A stretch of DNA of 64,000 bases. Origin: Microcella putealis (lineage in GTDB: Bacteria; Actinomycetota; Actinomycetes; Actinomycetales; Microbacteriaceae). The position numbers were made by a program, and so were the translations under genes. The notes below the pieces were generated by a model. It saw only the letters and a list, made by a program, of their open reading frames with translations. It was not told the DNA's origin and searched no databases. This document shows, one piece after another, positions 43,276 to 53,289 of the stretch. The DNA lies in NCBI RefSeq assembly GCF_004216575.1, contig NZ_SGWW01000004.1, forward strand, positions 93,980-157,979, given 5' to 3'. How positions within the stretch are numbered: position 1 is the first letter of the stretch; the number at the start of each line of letters is the position of its first letter.

Positions 43276-44439
43276 CTAGGAGGCGGGCGAGGTTCCGGAT
43301 GCTGCGCTCGCGCCCGCGGCGAGGCGCGCGGCGGCGAGGCGGTCGGGTTTTCCGCTCGCCAGCATCGGCAGCGCGTCCACCACGACGACGCGGTCGGGGC
43401 GGGCCTCGGGGCCAAGCGATTCGCCGACGAAGCGACGCAGAGCATCCCGATCGGGGCGGGCAGTGGTGACGACCACCGGCACCTCGCCCCACTCGGCGTG
43501 GTGACCGGCGACGACGACCGCGTCGGCGAGGCCGGGCTGCTCGCGCACGACGCGCTCGACCGCGGCCAGGCGCACCTTCACACCGCCCGAGACGATGACG
43601 TCGTCGATGCGGCCGGTGACGCGCAGCACCCCGTCGACCAGCTCGCCGGCGTCGTCGGTGCGGTACCAGCGCGCCCCTTCGCGCTCGACGAAGGCGTCGG
43701 CGGTGCGCTCGGGGTCGCCGAGGTAGTACTCGGCGAGCGTGGGGCCGCCGAGCTCGACGCGGCCATCCACAATGCGCACCTCGGTCTGGCCGATCGGGCG
43801 GCCGTCGTAGACGACGCCGCCGCAGGTTTCGCTCGAGCCGTAGGTGCGGGTGATGGCCCAGCCGTGGGCGCGGGCGCGGTCGATGAGCGCGGCCGGAGTC
43901 GCCTGGCCGCCGACCAGAATGCGGTCGAAGCCGGCGAGCGCGTCGGCGAGCTCGGCGTTCTCGTCGGCCTCGTCGAGCAGTCGGCTGAGCTGAGCCGGCA
44001 CGAGCGCGGTGTAGCGGTGCTTCTCGGTGAAGCGGCCGATCGCGGCGAGCACGTCTGCGGCGCCCATGCGGCCGGGTGCGATCGTCACGGGGTCGACGCC
44101 GGAGGCGAGCGAGCGGGCGAGCACGTTGCTGCCGGCGATGTAGTGGACGGGGAGGGCGAGCATCCACTGGCCGGGTTCGCCGAGCGCGCCGGTCGAGGCG
44201 GCGGCGCTCGCGAGCACGGCGTCGGCGCTCAGCGCGACCCGCTTCGGGCGACCCGTCGTGCCGCTCGTCTCGACGACGAGCGCGATGCGCTTCTCGACAT
44301 CGAGCGGCGCGGTGTGCACGGGGTTGACGCCGCCGCCCCGGAACAGCACGGCCGGCCCGTCGCCGCCGAGCGCCTCACGCAACGCCTCGAGGCACGCGAT
44401 GGGGTCGGCAGAGTCGACAACGGCAAGCGGACGAGTCAC
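43276..44439 (-). CDS. menE: o-Succinylbenzoate-CoA ligase (short form)
   Basis: 387 aa, shorter than the 450-490 aa of E. coli or Bacillus MenE. Adenylate-forming motifs are VETSGTTGRPKRV (P-loop), YGSSETCGG and YRTDDAGELVDG, with the C-terminal lysine region VSGGVKVRLAAVE. The N-terminal part is truncated relative to the family, which seems normal for actinobacteria. It activates OSB with ATP and CoA. GTG 44439, TAGCGT 6 nt upstream (44446-44451). It is 10 nt before menA. Confidence 0.92.
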   Translation of the reverse strand: MTRPLAVVDSADPIACLEALREALGGDGPAVLFRGGGVNPVHTAPLDVEKRIALVVETSGTTGRPKRVALSADAVLASAAASTGALGEPGQWMLALPVHYIAGSNVLARSLASGVDPVTIAPGRMGAADVLAAIGRFTEKHRYTALVPAQLSRLLDEADENAELADALAGFDRILVGGQATPAALIDRARAHGWAITRTYGSSETCGGVVYDGRPIGQTEVRIVDGRVELGGPTLAEYYLGDPERTADAFVEREGARWYRTDDAGELVDGVLRVTGRIDDVIVSGGVKVRLAAVERVVREQPGLADAVVVAGHHAEWGEVPVVVTTARPDRDALRRFVGESLGPEARPDRVVVVDALPMLASGKPDRLAAARLAAGASAASGTSPAS

Positions 44440-44504
44440 GCGGTAACGCTAGCGCGGGCGGCTGGGTTGGCGCCCGGGATGCGCGTCAGCGCCGGTGAGG
44501 ACGG

Positions 44505-45425
44505 TCAATACTGCCAGGGGAACGGAGACCAGTCGGGCGCGCGCTTTTCGAGGAAGGAGTCACGGCCCTCGACGGCCTCGTCGGTTCCGTACGCGAGGCG
44601 GGTGGCCTCACCGGCGAACAGCTGCTGGCCGACGAGCCCGTCGTCGGTCAAGTTCATGGCGTACTTCAGCATGCGGATCGCCGTCGGCGACTTCGTCAGA
44701 ATCGTCTCGGCCCACTCGAGGCCAACGCTCTCGAGCTCGGCGTGCGGCACGACGGCGTTCACCGTGCCCATCTCGTACGCGCGCTCGGCGTCGTACTCGC
44801 GGGCGAGGAAGAAGATCTCGCGGGCCACCTTCTGGCCGACCTGCTTGGCGAGGTACGCGCTGCCGTAGCCGGCGTCGAACGAGCCCACGTCGGCGTCGGT
44901 CTGCTTGAACCGGGCGTGCTCGCGGCTCGCGATCGTCATGTCGCACACCACGTGCAGCGAGTGGCCGCCGCCGGCTGCCCACCCGGGCACGAGGGCGATG
45001 ACGACCTTCGGCATGAAGCGAATCAAGCGCTGCACCTCGAGGATGTGCAGCCTGCTGGCGCGGGCCGTGTCGACCGTGTCGGCCGTCTCTCCCTCGGCGT
45101 ATTGGTAGCCCGCCCGCCCGCGGATGCGCTGGTCGCCGCCCGAGCAGAACGCCCAGCCACCGTCTTTCCCGCTCGGCCCGTTGCCCGTCAGCAGCACGAC
45201 CCCGATGCGCGGGTTCTGCCGCGCGTCGTCGAGTGCCCGGTATAGCTCGTCGACCGTGTGCGGGCGAAACGCGTTGCGCACCTCGGGCCGGTTGAACGCC
45301 ACGCGCGCGATGCGCCCCGAGGTGTCGTGGTGGTAAGTGATGTCGCTCAGCTCATCGAAGCCGGGCGCCACGACCCAGCGCGACGCGTCGAACAGTTCAG
45401 ACACCGGGCGAGCAGATTCGGCCAT
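44505..45425 (-). CDS. menB: 1,4-dihydroxy-2-naphthoyl-CoA synthase
   Basis: 306 aa, crotonase fold. Oxyanion-hole segments are AFCSGGDQRIRG and PGWAAGGGHSLHVVCD; DVGSFDAGYGSAYLA and the C-terminal FPWQY are MenB signatures. It closes the second ring of the naphthoquinone from OSB-CoA. ATG 45425, TAGGCT 6 nt upstream (45432-45437). Divergent from menC; the 211-nt gap contains no gene. Confidence 0.96.
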   Translation of the reverse strand: MAESARPVSELFDASRWVVAPGFDELSDITYHHDTSGRIARVAFNRPEVRNAFRPHTVDELYRALDDARQNPRIGVVLLTGNGPSGKDGGWAFCSGGDQRIRGRAGYQYAEGETADTVDTARASRLHILEVQRLIRFMPKVVIALVPGWAAGGGHSLHVVCDMTIASREHARFKQTDADVGSFDAGYGSAYLAKQVGQKVAREIFFLAREYDAERAYEMGTVNAVVPHAELESVGLEWAETILTKSPTAIRMLKYAMNLTDDGLVGQQLFAGEATRLAYGTDEAVEGRDSFLEKRAPDWSPFPWQY

Positions 45426-45636
45426 GCGGCAAGCCTACGACCGTGGGTCGCGCGCGGGCCGCGTGACGTTTCTCAGGAAAACAGGGCGGGTGGGGTCGCC
45501 GATGCCCCGGAAACACGGGAGACAGCACGCTGGATTCCTGCAATACGTCACGGGCCCTCGGCGAAACTCGCGTGCCGTGCGGCGGATTCGGCCGGGCGGC
45601 GGGCCCGCCGCCGGCACCCGGTGCCACACTGGGCAG

Positions 45637-46665
45637 ATGGAAGCTCGGGGGCACAACGGAACGCAAGAACCACCGGCCCTCGAGGCGCTGCTGGCCAACG
45701 CGCACGTCGTGCGCATTCCGCTCGCGACGCGCTTCCGCGGCATCGAGCACCGCGAGGCGGTACTGCTGCGCGGCCCGCACGGCTGGGCCGAGTTCAGCCC
45801 CTTCGTCGAGTACGAGGATGCGGAGGCGGCGACGTGGCTGGCCGCCGCGATCGATGCGGGCTGGAACGCGCCATCCGCACCCGCGGTGCGCGACAGCATC
45901 CCTGTGAACGCCACGCTGCCGGCCGTCGCGCTCGATCGCATCGAGGGCGTTCTCGCCCGCTTCGGTGAGTGCCGCACCGTGAAGATCAAGGTTGCCGAGC
46001 GCGGCGAAACCCTCGCCGACGACGTAAAGCGAGTGCGCGAGACGCGGCGTCTGCTGGGGGCCGAGGGACGCATCCGCCTCGACGCGAACGGTGCGTGGAA
46101 CGTTGACGAAGCCGAGCACGCCATTCGCGCACTCGAAGAGTTCGACCTCGAATACGTGGAGCAGCCGTGCGCCTCGGTGCCCGAGCTCGCCGAGCTGCGC
46201 GCTCGCATCCATCGCATCGACGTGCCCATCGCCGCCGACGAGAGCGTGCGCAAGGCCGCCGACCCGATCGCCGTCGCGCGGGCCGAGGCCGTGGACCTGC
46301 TCGTGATCAAGGCGGCGCCGCTCGGCGGCATCGACCGGGCGCTCGCGATCGTCGCCGAGGCGGGGCTGCCCGCCGTCGTCTCGAGCGCGCTCGACACGAG
46401 TGTGGGCCTCGCGATGGGCGCCGCCCTCGCCGCACGCTTGCCCGAGCTGCCCTACGACTGTGGGCTCGGCACCGCGGCCCTGCTGCTCGGCGACGTCGTC
46501 GCCTCACCACTCGTTCCGGTGGACGGCGCGATCCCGGTCGGCCCCATCACCATCGACGAGGATGCCCTGGCCCGGTTCGCGGCGCCCGCCGACCGGGAAA
46601 CGTGGTGGCGCGAGCGCGTTGCCCGCTGCCGCGAGCTGCTGGAAGTGGCCGCGGCAGCGGACTGA
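45637..46665 (+). CDS. menC: o-Succinylbenzoate synthase
   Basis: 342 aa, enolase superfamily. Metal and catalytic residues appear as TVKIKVAE (KxK), LDANGAW, EYVEQPC, AADES and the last Lys in LVIKAAPLGG. It dehydrates SHCHC to OSB. ATG 45637 with CACACT 6 nt upstream, another leaderless start. Long in-frame upstream sequence overlapping menB in antisense is rejected. Confidence 0.93.
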   Translation: MEARGHNGTQEPPALEALLANAHVVRIPLATRFRGIEHREAVLLRGPHGWAEFSPFVEYEDAEAATWLAAAIDAGWNAPSAPAVRDSIPVNATLPAVALDRIEGVLARFGECRTVKIKVAERGETLADDVKRVRETRRLLGAEGRIRLDANGAWNVDEAEHAIRALEEFDLEYVEQPCASVPELAELRARIHRIDVPIAADESVRKAADPIAVARAEAVDLLVIKAAPLGGIDRALAIVAEAGLPAVVSSALDTSVGLAMGAALAARLPELPYDCGLGTAALLLGDVVASPLVPVDGAIPVGPITIDEDALARFAAPADRETWWRERVARCRELLEVAAAAD

Positions 46666-46678
46666 CCGCAACGCTGAA

Positions 46679-46705
46679 GCCCCCGGGCGTCCCCAGCCCG
46701 GGGGC
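46679..46705. terminator. Bidirectional hairpin between menC and the amylopullulanase
   Basis: GCCCCCGGGC pairs with GCCCGGGGGC around a 7-nt loop, between two convergent stops (46665 and 46713). It has no T run, but it is well placed to end both transcripts. Confidence 0.65.
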
Positions 46706-46712
46706 ACCAGCG

Positions 46713-49700
46713 CTACGCCGTCGCGCGGCGTCGGCGCAGCACGAGCGGCGCAACTCCGCCCGCGACAAGCAGCAACGCGACCACGAGCATCGGAGCGATG
46801 TCGACGCCCGTGAATGCGAGCCGTGTCACGGTCAGCGGCGACGCGAGTTCGAGCCCGCTCTCGAGGCCGACGAGGCGCAGCGTGTGCTCACCGATCTCGG
46901 CCTCCATCGGAATCGTGACCGCAACCGCGACGCGACCCTCGGCATCGGCCGTGGTGGCGAGCAGCAGGCGCGGGGTGGAGTTCATCCACACCTGCACGGT
47001 TTCGCCCGAGGTGAATCCGGCGCCGCTGAGCCGCACCGTCTCACCCGGCGCGACGCGGCTGGTGTCGAGCTGGGCGGGGCGCACGTTGCCGTTGCCGTTG
47101 CCCTGACCGACGCCCCCGTTGCCGAGGCCGTTTCCGTTTCCGTTGTTGCCGTTGCCGTTGTTGCCCGAGCCTGGGCCGTTCCCGTTTCCGGGCCCGTTGC
47201 CGTTCCCGTTACCCGGCTCATTGCCGTTCCCGTTACCCGGCCCGTTTCCATTGCCATTGCCGGGCCCGTTTCCGTTGCCGTTACCGGGCCCGTTGCCATT
47301 GCCCGGCCCCTCACCGTCCGAGCCACCGTCTTGGCTGTCGACGAGCACGGCGACGCTGCGCGCCGGGATGCTGACCGCACCCGTCGCCGCATCCCACGTC
47401 GTCGACGCCACGACCGGGTCCGAGCCCGAGGCCTGCGCCTCCGTCAGCGCGAACTCGCGCCCTGCCAGCCCCTCGATCTCTTCCGTGATCGCGTCGGGCG
47501 AGGCGTTGAACACGACGAGCGCCCCTTCAAGCTCGGGGTCGACATCGTCGCCGAGCAGGTCGTCGATCAGCATGACGACGAGGCCAGGAACCGCGTCGGG
47601 GCCGCTGTTCGGGAAGCTGACCTTCTCGCCGATGAGCTCGGCTGAGCCCAGCTGCAGCAGGTCAACCGAGCTGCGCACGCGCAGCAGGTCGAGCGCCTGT
47701 GCCTCGGCCGCCGCAATGTCGTCGGCCGTCGGCTTGAGCGCGGGGTCGGCCAGCAGCGGCGCCATGACGCCCCACTTGCCCTCGTTGTCGGCCGCCGGCG
47801 GCAGACCCGAACCGAAGGTCGACTGCTCACCGGTCCAGTCGATGCGGTTGAACCAGTCACCCGAGTTGTAGCTGTTGCGGTCGAGCGACTTCGAGCGCAG
47901 CAGCTCGGTGCCCGCGTGCCAGAACGACGGTGCCTGCGACAGCGTGACCGTGCCGAGCATCAGCGTGTTCATGCGCACCCGGTCGGCCATCGTGGTGTCG
48001 CGCGGCAACTTCAGCACCGCGAGGTCGTAGAGCGTTTCGTTGTCGTGCGCATCCACGTAGTTGATGACCTCGTTCGGTTCGTCGGCATAGCCGGCAGATG
48101 ACCCGCGGTAGTCGAGCTGGCTGCCCGGCACGACCGCGCCGGAGGCCGACTCGAGCTCGTAGTCGCGCAGGTTGCCGACGAGGCCAATGCGCACGAGGTC
48201 AGACTGCGCGCGCAGATCGGCAATGGCCCGCTCGGTCGACCCGTTGATGGGGTCGCCGTTCGGGTCGGTGCCGAGGCCGGTGCCGAAGCCCTGCGTGAAG
48301 GTCGACGAGCTGTCGACGGGGCTTCCGCCGTGCACGGCGTCGCGCAGACGGTCGTTGAACGTGGCGATGCCGGTGCCGCCGAGCTGACCCTGCGTGGCCT
48401 GCTCGAAGCGCGCGTTGTTCGCCACCTCGCCAAAGTTCCAGCCCTCGCCGTAGAGGAAGACGCTCGACCCGTCGACCCCGTCGCGCTCAAGGGTCAGCTC
48501 GTCGAGGGCCGCCCGCACCGCGAGCATGTTCTCTTTCGAGTGGTGCCCCATGAGGTCGAAGCGGAACCCGTCGACGCGGTAGTCGCGCGCCCAGGTGACG
48601 ACCGAGTCGACCATGAGCTTCTCGGCGAGCTCGTGCTCGGTCGCGACGTTCTGGCAGCAGGTCGAGGTCTCGACATCGCCCACCGCGTTCAAGCGGTGGT
48701 AGTAGCCGGGAACGATGCGGTCGAGCACCGACTTCTGACCCTGGCCCGCCTCGGCGGTGTGGTTGAACACCTTGTCGAGCACGACCTCGAGGCCGGTCGC
48801 GTGCAGCGCCCCCACCATCGAGCGGAACTCGGCCACCCGTGCGCCGCCGTCGGGGTTCACCGCGTACGAGCCCTCGGGCGTCGAGAAGTGGTACGGGTCG
48901 TAGCCCCAGTTGAAGCCGTCGAGGTCGCGAATGGCGCTGATGCACGCCTGCTGCTCTTCGGACGCCGGGCCGAACGAGGCGAGGTCACACTCGGGCTCGG
49001 CCTGCTCCGACCGCACCTCTTCGATCGTCGCGATGTCGAAGGTGGGCAGCAGGTGCACGGTCGTGATGCCCGCCTCGGCGAGCTGCCGCAGCTGCTGCGT
49101 GCCCGCCGAGTCACGGGTGAAGGCGTGGTACGTGCCGCGCTCGTTGGCCGGCACGGTCTGGTCACCGATCGAGAAGTCGCGCACGTGCAGCTCGTAGATC
49201 GCGCGGTCGACGCTGCGCTCGACGGTCGGCGCAGGCGTGTCCTCCCACAGCTGCGGGCGCAGCTCGTCAGCGTCGAGGTCGACAACGACAGTGCGGGCCG
49301 AGTTCACGGTGAGCGCCGTCGAGTACGGGTCAGTGACCGAGTTGGTCTCGATGTCGCCCGTCGACGGGGCGAACACCTCGACGCGCCAGCGGTACTCGCT
49401 GCCGACCTCAACACTCTCGTCGGTGACGCTCCAGACGCCCGAGGCGTCGTCGAAGGATGCGCTGATCACCGCCGCGTCGCCCGTCGCGCCCGCGCTCCAT
49501 ACCTCCGCCGACACCGCGCGCGCCGTCGGCGCCCACAGGTTCAGGGTGACGTCCGAGCCGTCGACGACCGCGCCAAGCTCGGCATCAGCCGCCGCCGCTG
49601 CGTAGAGCTCGTCGAGCACGCCGGGGATCTGCACGCCCGTGACGGCGGTGATCGCACCGTCCACACGCTGCACGACCCACAGTTGCCCGCGCACGAGCGC

Positions 49701-52700
49701 GGCCACGTCGGCCCGCTCGAGCCCGGCAGGAGCGAGCGCGACCGAGCCCGCAAGGTGCGGGAAGCGCTCGCGCGTCTCGCTCGGCAAGCCCTCGGTCAGG
49801 CGCTCGAGCGCGATCGGCTCGCCCCCGCCGACGACCTCGCCGTCGACGAGCTCGAGGCTCGCCTCGGCCGAGTGTTCGAGGGTCCAGCTCGCGTTTGTCG
49901 CCGGCACGCCGCCGAGCAGCCCGACGGGCCAGGCAATGGCGCCACTCGCCGCCCACATGGCCTGCTCGGTGCCGAGGCCCGCGAGCGGAGGGTTCTCGAC
50001 CGCGATCTCGAGCGTGTTCGTCTCGAGCGTGTAGCGGAACACCACGAGGTCGTCACCGGCGACACTGAACCCGTAGTTCGCACCGTTCGGGGCCCCGCCG
50101 ACGCCGTAGTTCTCGTCCCAGCTCAGGCCGTGCGCGACCTTCGCTTCGTAGGCTCCGGCCGGGATGCTGCTGGTCGCGAACTCGTAGATGCCGTCACCAT
50201 CACCGTCCATCGCGATGGTGGCGAGGCAGTCGGGCTGCCAGTCACCCGAGCATCCGATTTCCGACTGCATGCTGCCGGGGATGGTGATGATCGGGCCCTG
50301 CGCCGTCGAGGTCACGACGCCGGTGCGCGGGTCAAAGTAGAACGTGATCGGGCCGCCACCGTGCGTGTAGGCGATGTTCGCCCCGCCCGGCTCACCGTTG
50401 GCGCCGAAGTTCAGATCCCACGACCCGTTGATTGCGACCTTGTACTCGTACGAGCCCTCGGGCACGTCGAAGGTGCCTGCCCAGATGCCGTCGGCGCGCA
50501 GCGTGAGCGCGGCCGCCTCGCAGTCGGGCTGCCAGTCGCCCGCGCATCCCATCTCGGAGTTGTGGCTGCCAGGCACGGTCACCATGTCGTAGACGGGCGC
50601 CTCGCCACCATCGCCCCCGTCGTCGATGGCGCCGTCGACGGCAACCCCGACCGAGGCGTAGGTGGATGCGGCGGTACGGTTTCCGGCCGCATCCACCGTC
50701 ACGGCGCGGTACTCGACGAGAGTGCCGACGGCGAGCCCGCGGGTGTCGTGGAAGACGCGGGGCGTCGTGTCTTCGGCGGTGCCGAGCGGGGTCCACTCGT
50801 CGTCGCCCGCGACGCGCCACGCGAGGCTCGTCTCGACCCAGGTGTTGTCGTCGACGTCGGCGACGACCGGCGCAAGGCCCGTGACCGCGGCACCGGGCGT
50901 CGGCGCACTCACCGACACGGCGAGCGCCGACTCGGGCGCAGTGACCGGAGCACCGGCCACCCACACGACGGCGCTGAGCGCCGGCACGGTGATCGACACG
51001 ACGCCATCGGCGCCGCTCTCGACCGGCTGGCCGTCGCCGTAGAGCACCGAGAAGGATGCGTCGGCCGTGAGCGTCGGCACCTCGACGGTGCGCGCCTCGG
51101 TCGCGTTGTTCACGGCGACCAGGTGCTCGATTTTCTCGTCGCGCTCGACGCGGCTGAAGGCGTAGACGCCGGCACCCGAGGTGACGAAGCGCTCGATCTG
51201 GGCGCCGGTCTGGAGCGCCGGGGTCGACTCGCGCAGCGCAGCAAGCTCGGCGATCACTCGGTACATCGGGGCGTCGGTGTCGAAGCGGTCGATGCTGCCG
51301 GCGTTCTCGCCGGTGATGAGCGGTTGGTTCGCGTATTCCTGCGTTTGCGTCGCGAAGAGCGTGTGGCGCGCATCCTTATCGCCGCCGGTGCCGGCGAAGC
51401 CCTGCTCGTCGCCGTAGTAGACGACGGGCTGGCCGCGGGTCAGGTACATGAGCTCGTGCGCGAGCTCGGTGCGCTGCAGGGTGTTTCCGGCCGAGGCGAG
51501 GAAGTAGCCGACGCGGCCCATGTCGTGGTTGCCGAGGAAGGTCGGCAGCGCGGTCGCCGACGAGTCGGGCGTCGTGTAGTAGTCGTCACCGTCGAACAGC
51601 TGACGCAGGCCCGCCGCCGAGTTGCCGCCCGCGAACGAGGTGGCGCGCGCCTGGAAGGTGAAGTCGAGCACCGAGTTCATGTCGGTGTCGCGCACGTACG
51701 GCGCGAGCTTCACCGGGTCGGCGTCGTAGACCTCACCAAACATGAAGAAGTCGGGCTTGCCCGCGACGTTGCGGGCGTAGTCGAGCACCTCGGTGGTCCA
51801 GGTCTCCCAGAACTCAAAGTTCACGTGCTTGGCGGTGTCGATGCGGAAGCCGTCGATACCGAGGTCGATCCAGTCTTGATACACCTCGACGAAGCCGTTA
51901 ACGACGGTCGGGTGCTCGGTCATCAGGTCGTCGAGGCCGACGAAGTCGCCGTACGTGACCGACTCGCCCGTCCACGTCGAGTCGCCGCGGTTGTGGTAGA
52001 GCGTCGGGTCATTCAGCCAGGCCGGAACCTTGATGTTCTCGTCGCCCTCGGCGATAACAGGCGTGTACGGGAAGCTGGTGGCCGCGTCGAGCGCGGGCCA
52101 GTCCTCCGAGCCCGCGAGCGCGGCGATGTCGATGACGTTCCCGACGGCATCCCGGTACGGCGAGTTCGCGATGTCGATGTACGAGTACGCGCCCTCCTCG
52201 TAGCTGATCACGTCGGCGGTGTGGTTCGTGATGATGTCGAAGTAGACCTTGATATCGCGGGCGTGCGCCTCGGCGATGAGCGCCTCAAGCTCGGCGTTGG
52301 TGCCGAGGTGCGGGTCGAGCTGGGTGAAGTCGGTGATCCAGTAGCCGTGGTACCCGGCCGAGGCGTTCACGCCCTCGCCCTGGACCGGCTGGTTCTTGAA
52401 GCTCGGCGTGAACCAGATGGCGGAGGTGCCGAGGCCCTCGATGTAGTCAAGGTTCGCGCGCACGCCGGCGATGTCACCACCGTGGAAGAAGCCCTTGTCG
52501 GTCGGATCGAAGCCGGTCACGAGGCGGTCGCCCTCGAGACCGCCCTCGTCGTTCGTGGGGTCGCCATTGGCGAAGCGGTCGGTCATGACGAAGTAGAAGT
52601 TTTCGGCGCTGCCCGGCTGTCGCACGGGCGGGGCGACGATGGCGGCGTCGGCGTCGCCGTACGCGCCCTCGACGCTGAGCAACTCGAGACCGATGCGCTC

Positions 52701-53081
52701 GGCTGTCGCATCGAACGAGACCCGGATGCGCGTGTCACCCGCCGTCGTCAGCGGCACGTCGTCGGCGCCCCCGTTCAGCCCCCAGGCCGCATCCCACGTG
52801 TCGTTCGCGGCGACCTTGTAGTCGTAGCTACCGGCGGGCAGGTCGAACTCGGCCGAGTACAGGCCGGGTGTCGCGGTCGGGGCGAGCTCGGTCGCGGCGC
52901 AGTCGGGAGCCCAGTCGGCGTCGCAGCCGAGCTCGGTCTGCAGGCTGCCGACCAGGGCGTAGGTGTCGGCCGGTTCGTCGGCCACGGCGGCGGGCAGAAC
53001 GCCGGCGCCGAGTGCGGTGAGAACGAGTGCGCTCGTGGTGAGCGCGGCGAGGGTGGTGCGGGCGGCCGGGCGGTGCGGCAT
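46713..53081 (-). CDS. Secreted, wall-anchored bimodular amylopullulanase (alpha-amylase plus pullulanase)
   Basis: About 2122 aa. Sec signal peptide (residues 1 to about 35, cut near AVADEP). X25-like domain about 39-130 (YALVGSLQTELGCDADW). GH13 amylase with nucleophile Asp near 412 (GFRIDTAKH), Glu near 449 (FMFGEVYDAD) and Asp near 518 (FLGNHDMGRV). Two more X25-like domains about 830-930 and 932-1030 (GSHNSEMGCAGDW; GSMQSEIGCSGDW). CBM48-like region and a GH13 pullulanase with Asp near 1507 (VDGFRFDLMGHH), Glu near 1545 (LYGEGWNFGE) and Asp near 1679 (VDAHDNETLYD). A Gly/Asn repeat (about 1918-1999) leads to an Ig-like domain and the sorting signal LAFTG, helix, RRRR at the end. It would cut alpha-1,4 and alpha-1,6 bonds at the cell surface. 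A GTG 24 nt upstream is an alternative start. Confidence 0.93.
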   Translation of the reverse strand: MPHRPAARTTLAALTTSALVLTALGAGVLPAAVADEPADTYALVGSLQTELGCDADWAPDCAATELAPTATPGLYSAEFDLPAGSYDYKVAANDTWDAAWGLNGGADDVPLTTAGDTRIRVSFDATAERIGLELLSVEGAYGDADAAIVAPPVRQPGSAENFYFVMTDRFANGDPTNDEGGLEGDRLVTGFDPTDKGFFHGGDIAGVRANLDYIEGLGTSAIWFTPSFKNQPVQGEGVNASAGYHGYWITDFTQLDPHLGTNAELEALIAEAHARDIKVYFDIITNHTADVISYEEGAYSYIDIANSPYRDAVGNVIDIAALAGSEDWPALDAATSFPYTPVIAEGDENIKVPAWLNDPTLYHNRGDSTWTGESVTYGDFVGLDDLMTEHPTVVNGFVEVYQDWIDLGIDGFRIDTAKHVNFEFWETWTTEVLDYARNVAGKPDFFMFGEVYDADPVKLAPYVRDTDMNSVLDFTFQARATSFAGGNSAAGLRQLFDGDDYYTTPDSSATALPTFLGNHDMGRVGYFLASAGNTLQRTELAHELMYLTRGQPVVYYGDEQGFAGTGGDKDARHTLFATQTQEYANQPLITGENAGSIDRFDTDAPMYRVIAELAALRESTPALQTGAQIERFVTSGAGVYAFSRVERDEKIEHLVAVNNATEARTVEVPTLTADASFSVLYGDGQPVESGADGVVSITVPALSAVVWVAGAPVTAPESALAVSVSAPTPGAAVTGLAPVVADVDDNTWVETSLAWRVAGDDEWTPLGTAEDTTPRVFHDTRGLAVGTLVEYRAVTVDAAGNRTAASTYASVGVAVDGAIDDGGDGGEAPVYDMVTVPGSHNSEMGCAGDWQPDCEAAALTLRADGIWAGTFDVPEGSYEYKVAINGSWDLNFGANGEPGGANIAYTHGGGPITFYFDPRTGVVTSTAQGPIITIPGSMQSEIGCSGDWQPDCLATIAMDGDGDGIYEFATSSIPAGAYEAKVAHGLSWDENYGVGGAPNGANYGFSVAGDDLVVFRYTLETNTLEIAVENPPLAGLGTEQAMWAASGAIAWPVGLLGGVPATNASWTLEHSAEASLELVDGEVVGGGEPIALERLTEGLPSETRERFPHLAGSVALAPAGLERADVAALVRGQLWVVQRVDGAITAVTGVQIPGVLDELYAAAAADAELGAVVDGSDVTLNLWAPTARAVSAEVWSAGATGDAAVISASFDDASGVWSVTDESVEVGSEYRWRVEVFAPSTGDIETNSVTDPYSTALTVNSARTVVVDLDADELRPQLWEDTPAPTVERSVDRAIYELHVRDFSIGDQTVPANERGTYHAFTRDSAGTQQLRQLAEAGITTVHLLPTFDIATIEEVRSEQAEPECDLASFGPASEEQQACISAIRDLDGFNWGYDPYHFSTPEGSYAVNPDGGARVAEFRSMVGALHATGLEVVLDKVFNHTAEAGQGQKSVLDRIVPGYYHRLNAVGDVETSTCCQNVATEHELAEKLMVDSVVTWARDYRVDGFRFDLMGHHSKENMLAVRAALDELTLERDGVDGSSVFLYGEGWNFGEVANNARFEQATQGQLGGTGIATFNDRLRDAVHGGSPVDSSSTFTQGFGTGLGTDPNGDPINGSTERAIADLRAQSDLVRIGLVGNLRDYELESASGAVVPGSQLDYRGSSAGYADEPNEVINYVDAHDNETLYDLAVLKLPRDTTMADRVRMNTLMLGTVTLSQAPSFWHAGTELLRSKSLDRNSYNSGDWFNRIDWTGEQSTFGSGLPPAADNEGKWGVMAPLLADPALKPTADDIAAAEAQALDLLRVRSSVDLLQLGSAELIGEKVSFPNSGPDAVPGLVVMLIDDLLGDDVDPELEGALVVFNASPDAITEEIEGLAGREFALTEAQASGSDPVVASTTWDAATGAVSIPARSVAVLVDSQDGGSDGEGPGNGNGPGNGNGNGPGNGNGNGPGNGNGNEPGNGNGNGPGNGNGPGSGNNGNGNNGNGNGLGNGGVGQGNGNGNVRPAQLDTSRVAPGETVRLSGAGFTSGETVQVWMNSTPRLLLATTADAEGRVAVAVTIPMEAEIGEHTLRLVGLESGLELASPLTVTRLAFTGVDIAPMLVVALLLVAGGVAPLVLRRRRATA

Positions 53082-53162
53082 GCGTCGACTCTGACTTCCT
53101 GGCACGGCATCGTGCCCCTGCGTGGTGAACGAGGGCTGACGCTAGCCGGCATCAGGTGTTGC

Positions 53163-53176
53163 TGCAAGCGTTTGCA
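53163..53176. promoter_or_regulatory. LacI-type operator upstream of the amylopullulanase
   Basis: TGCAAGCGTTTGCA, one base from the dyad at 27226, 82 nt before the start codon at 53081. It links this distant gene to the maltodextrin regulator. Confidence 0.8.
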
Positions 53177-53289
53177 CACAGGTCACGTTTTTCCAGCGCA
53201 GCCGCGCCACACGCGGGAAGGAATCTCAGGTCTATCCCACAAACGGGGGCCACGATTCCAGGCCTGTTGCGCACGTTCCTGCAAACGCC

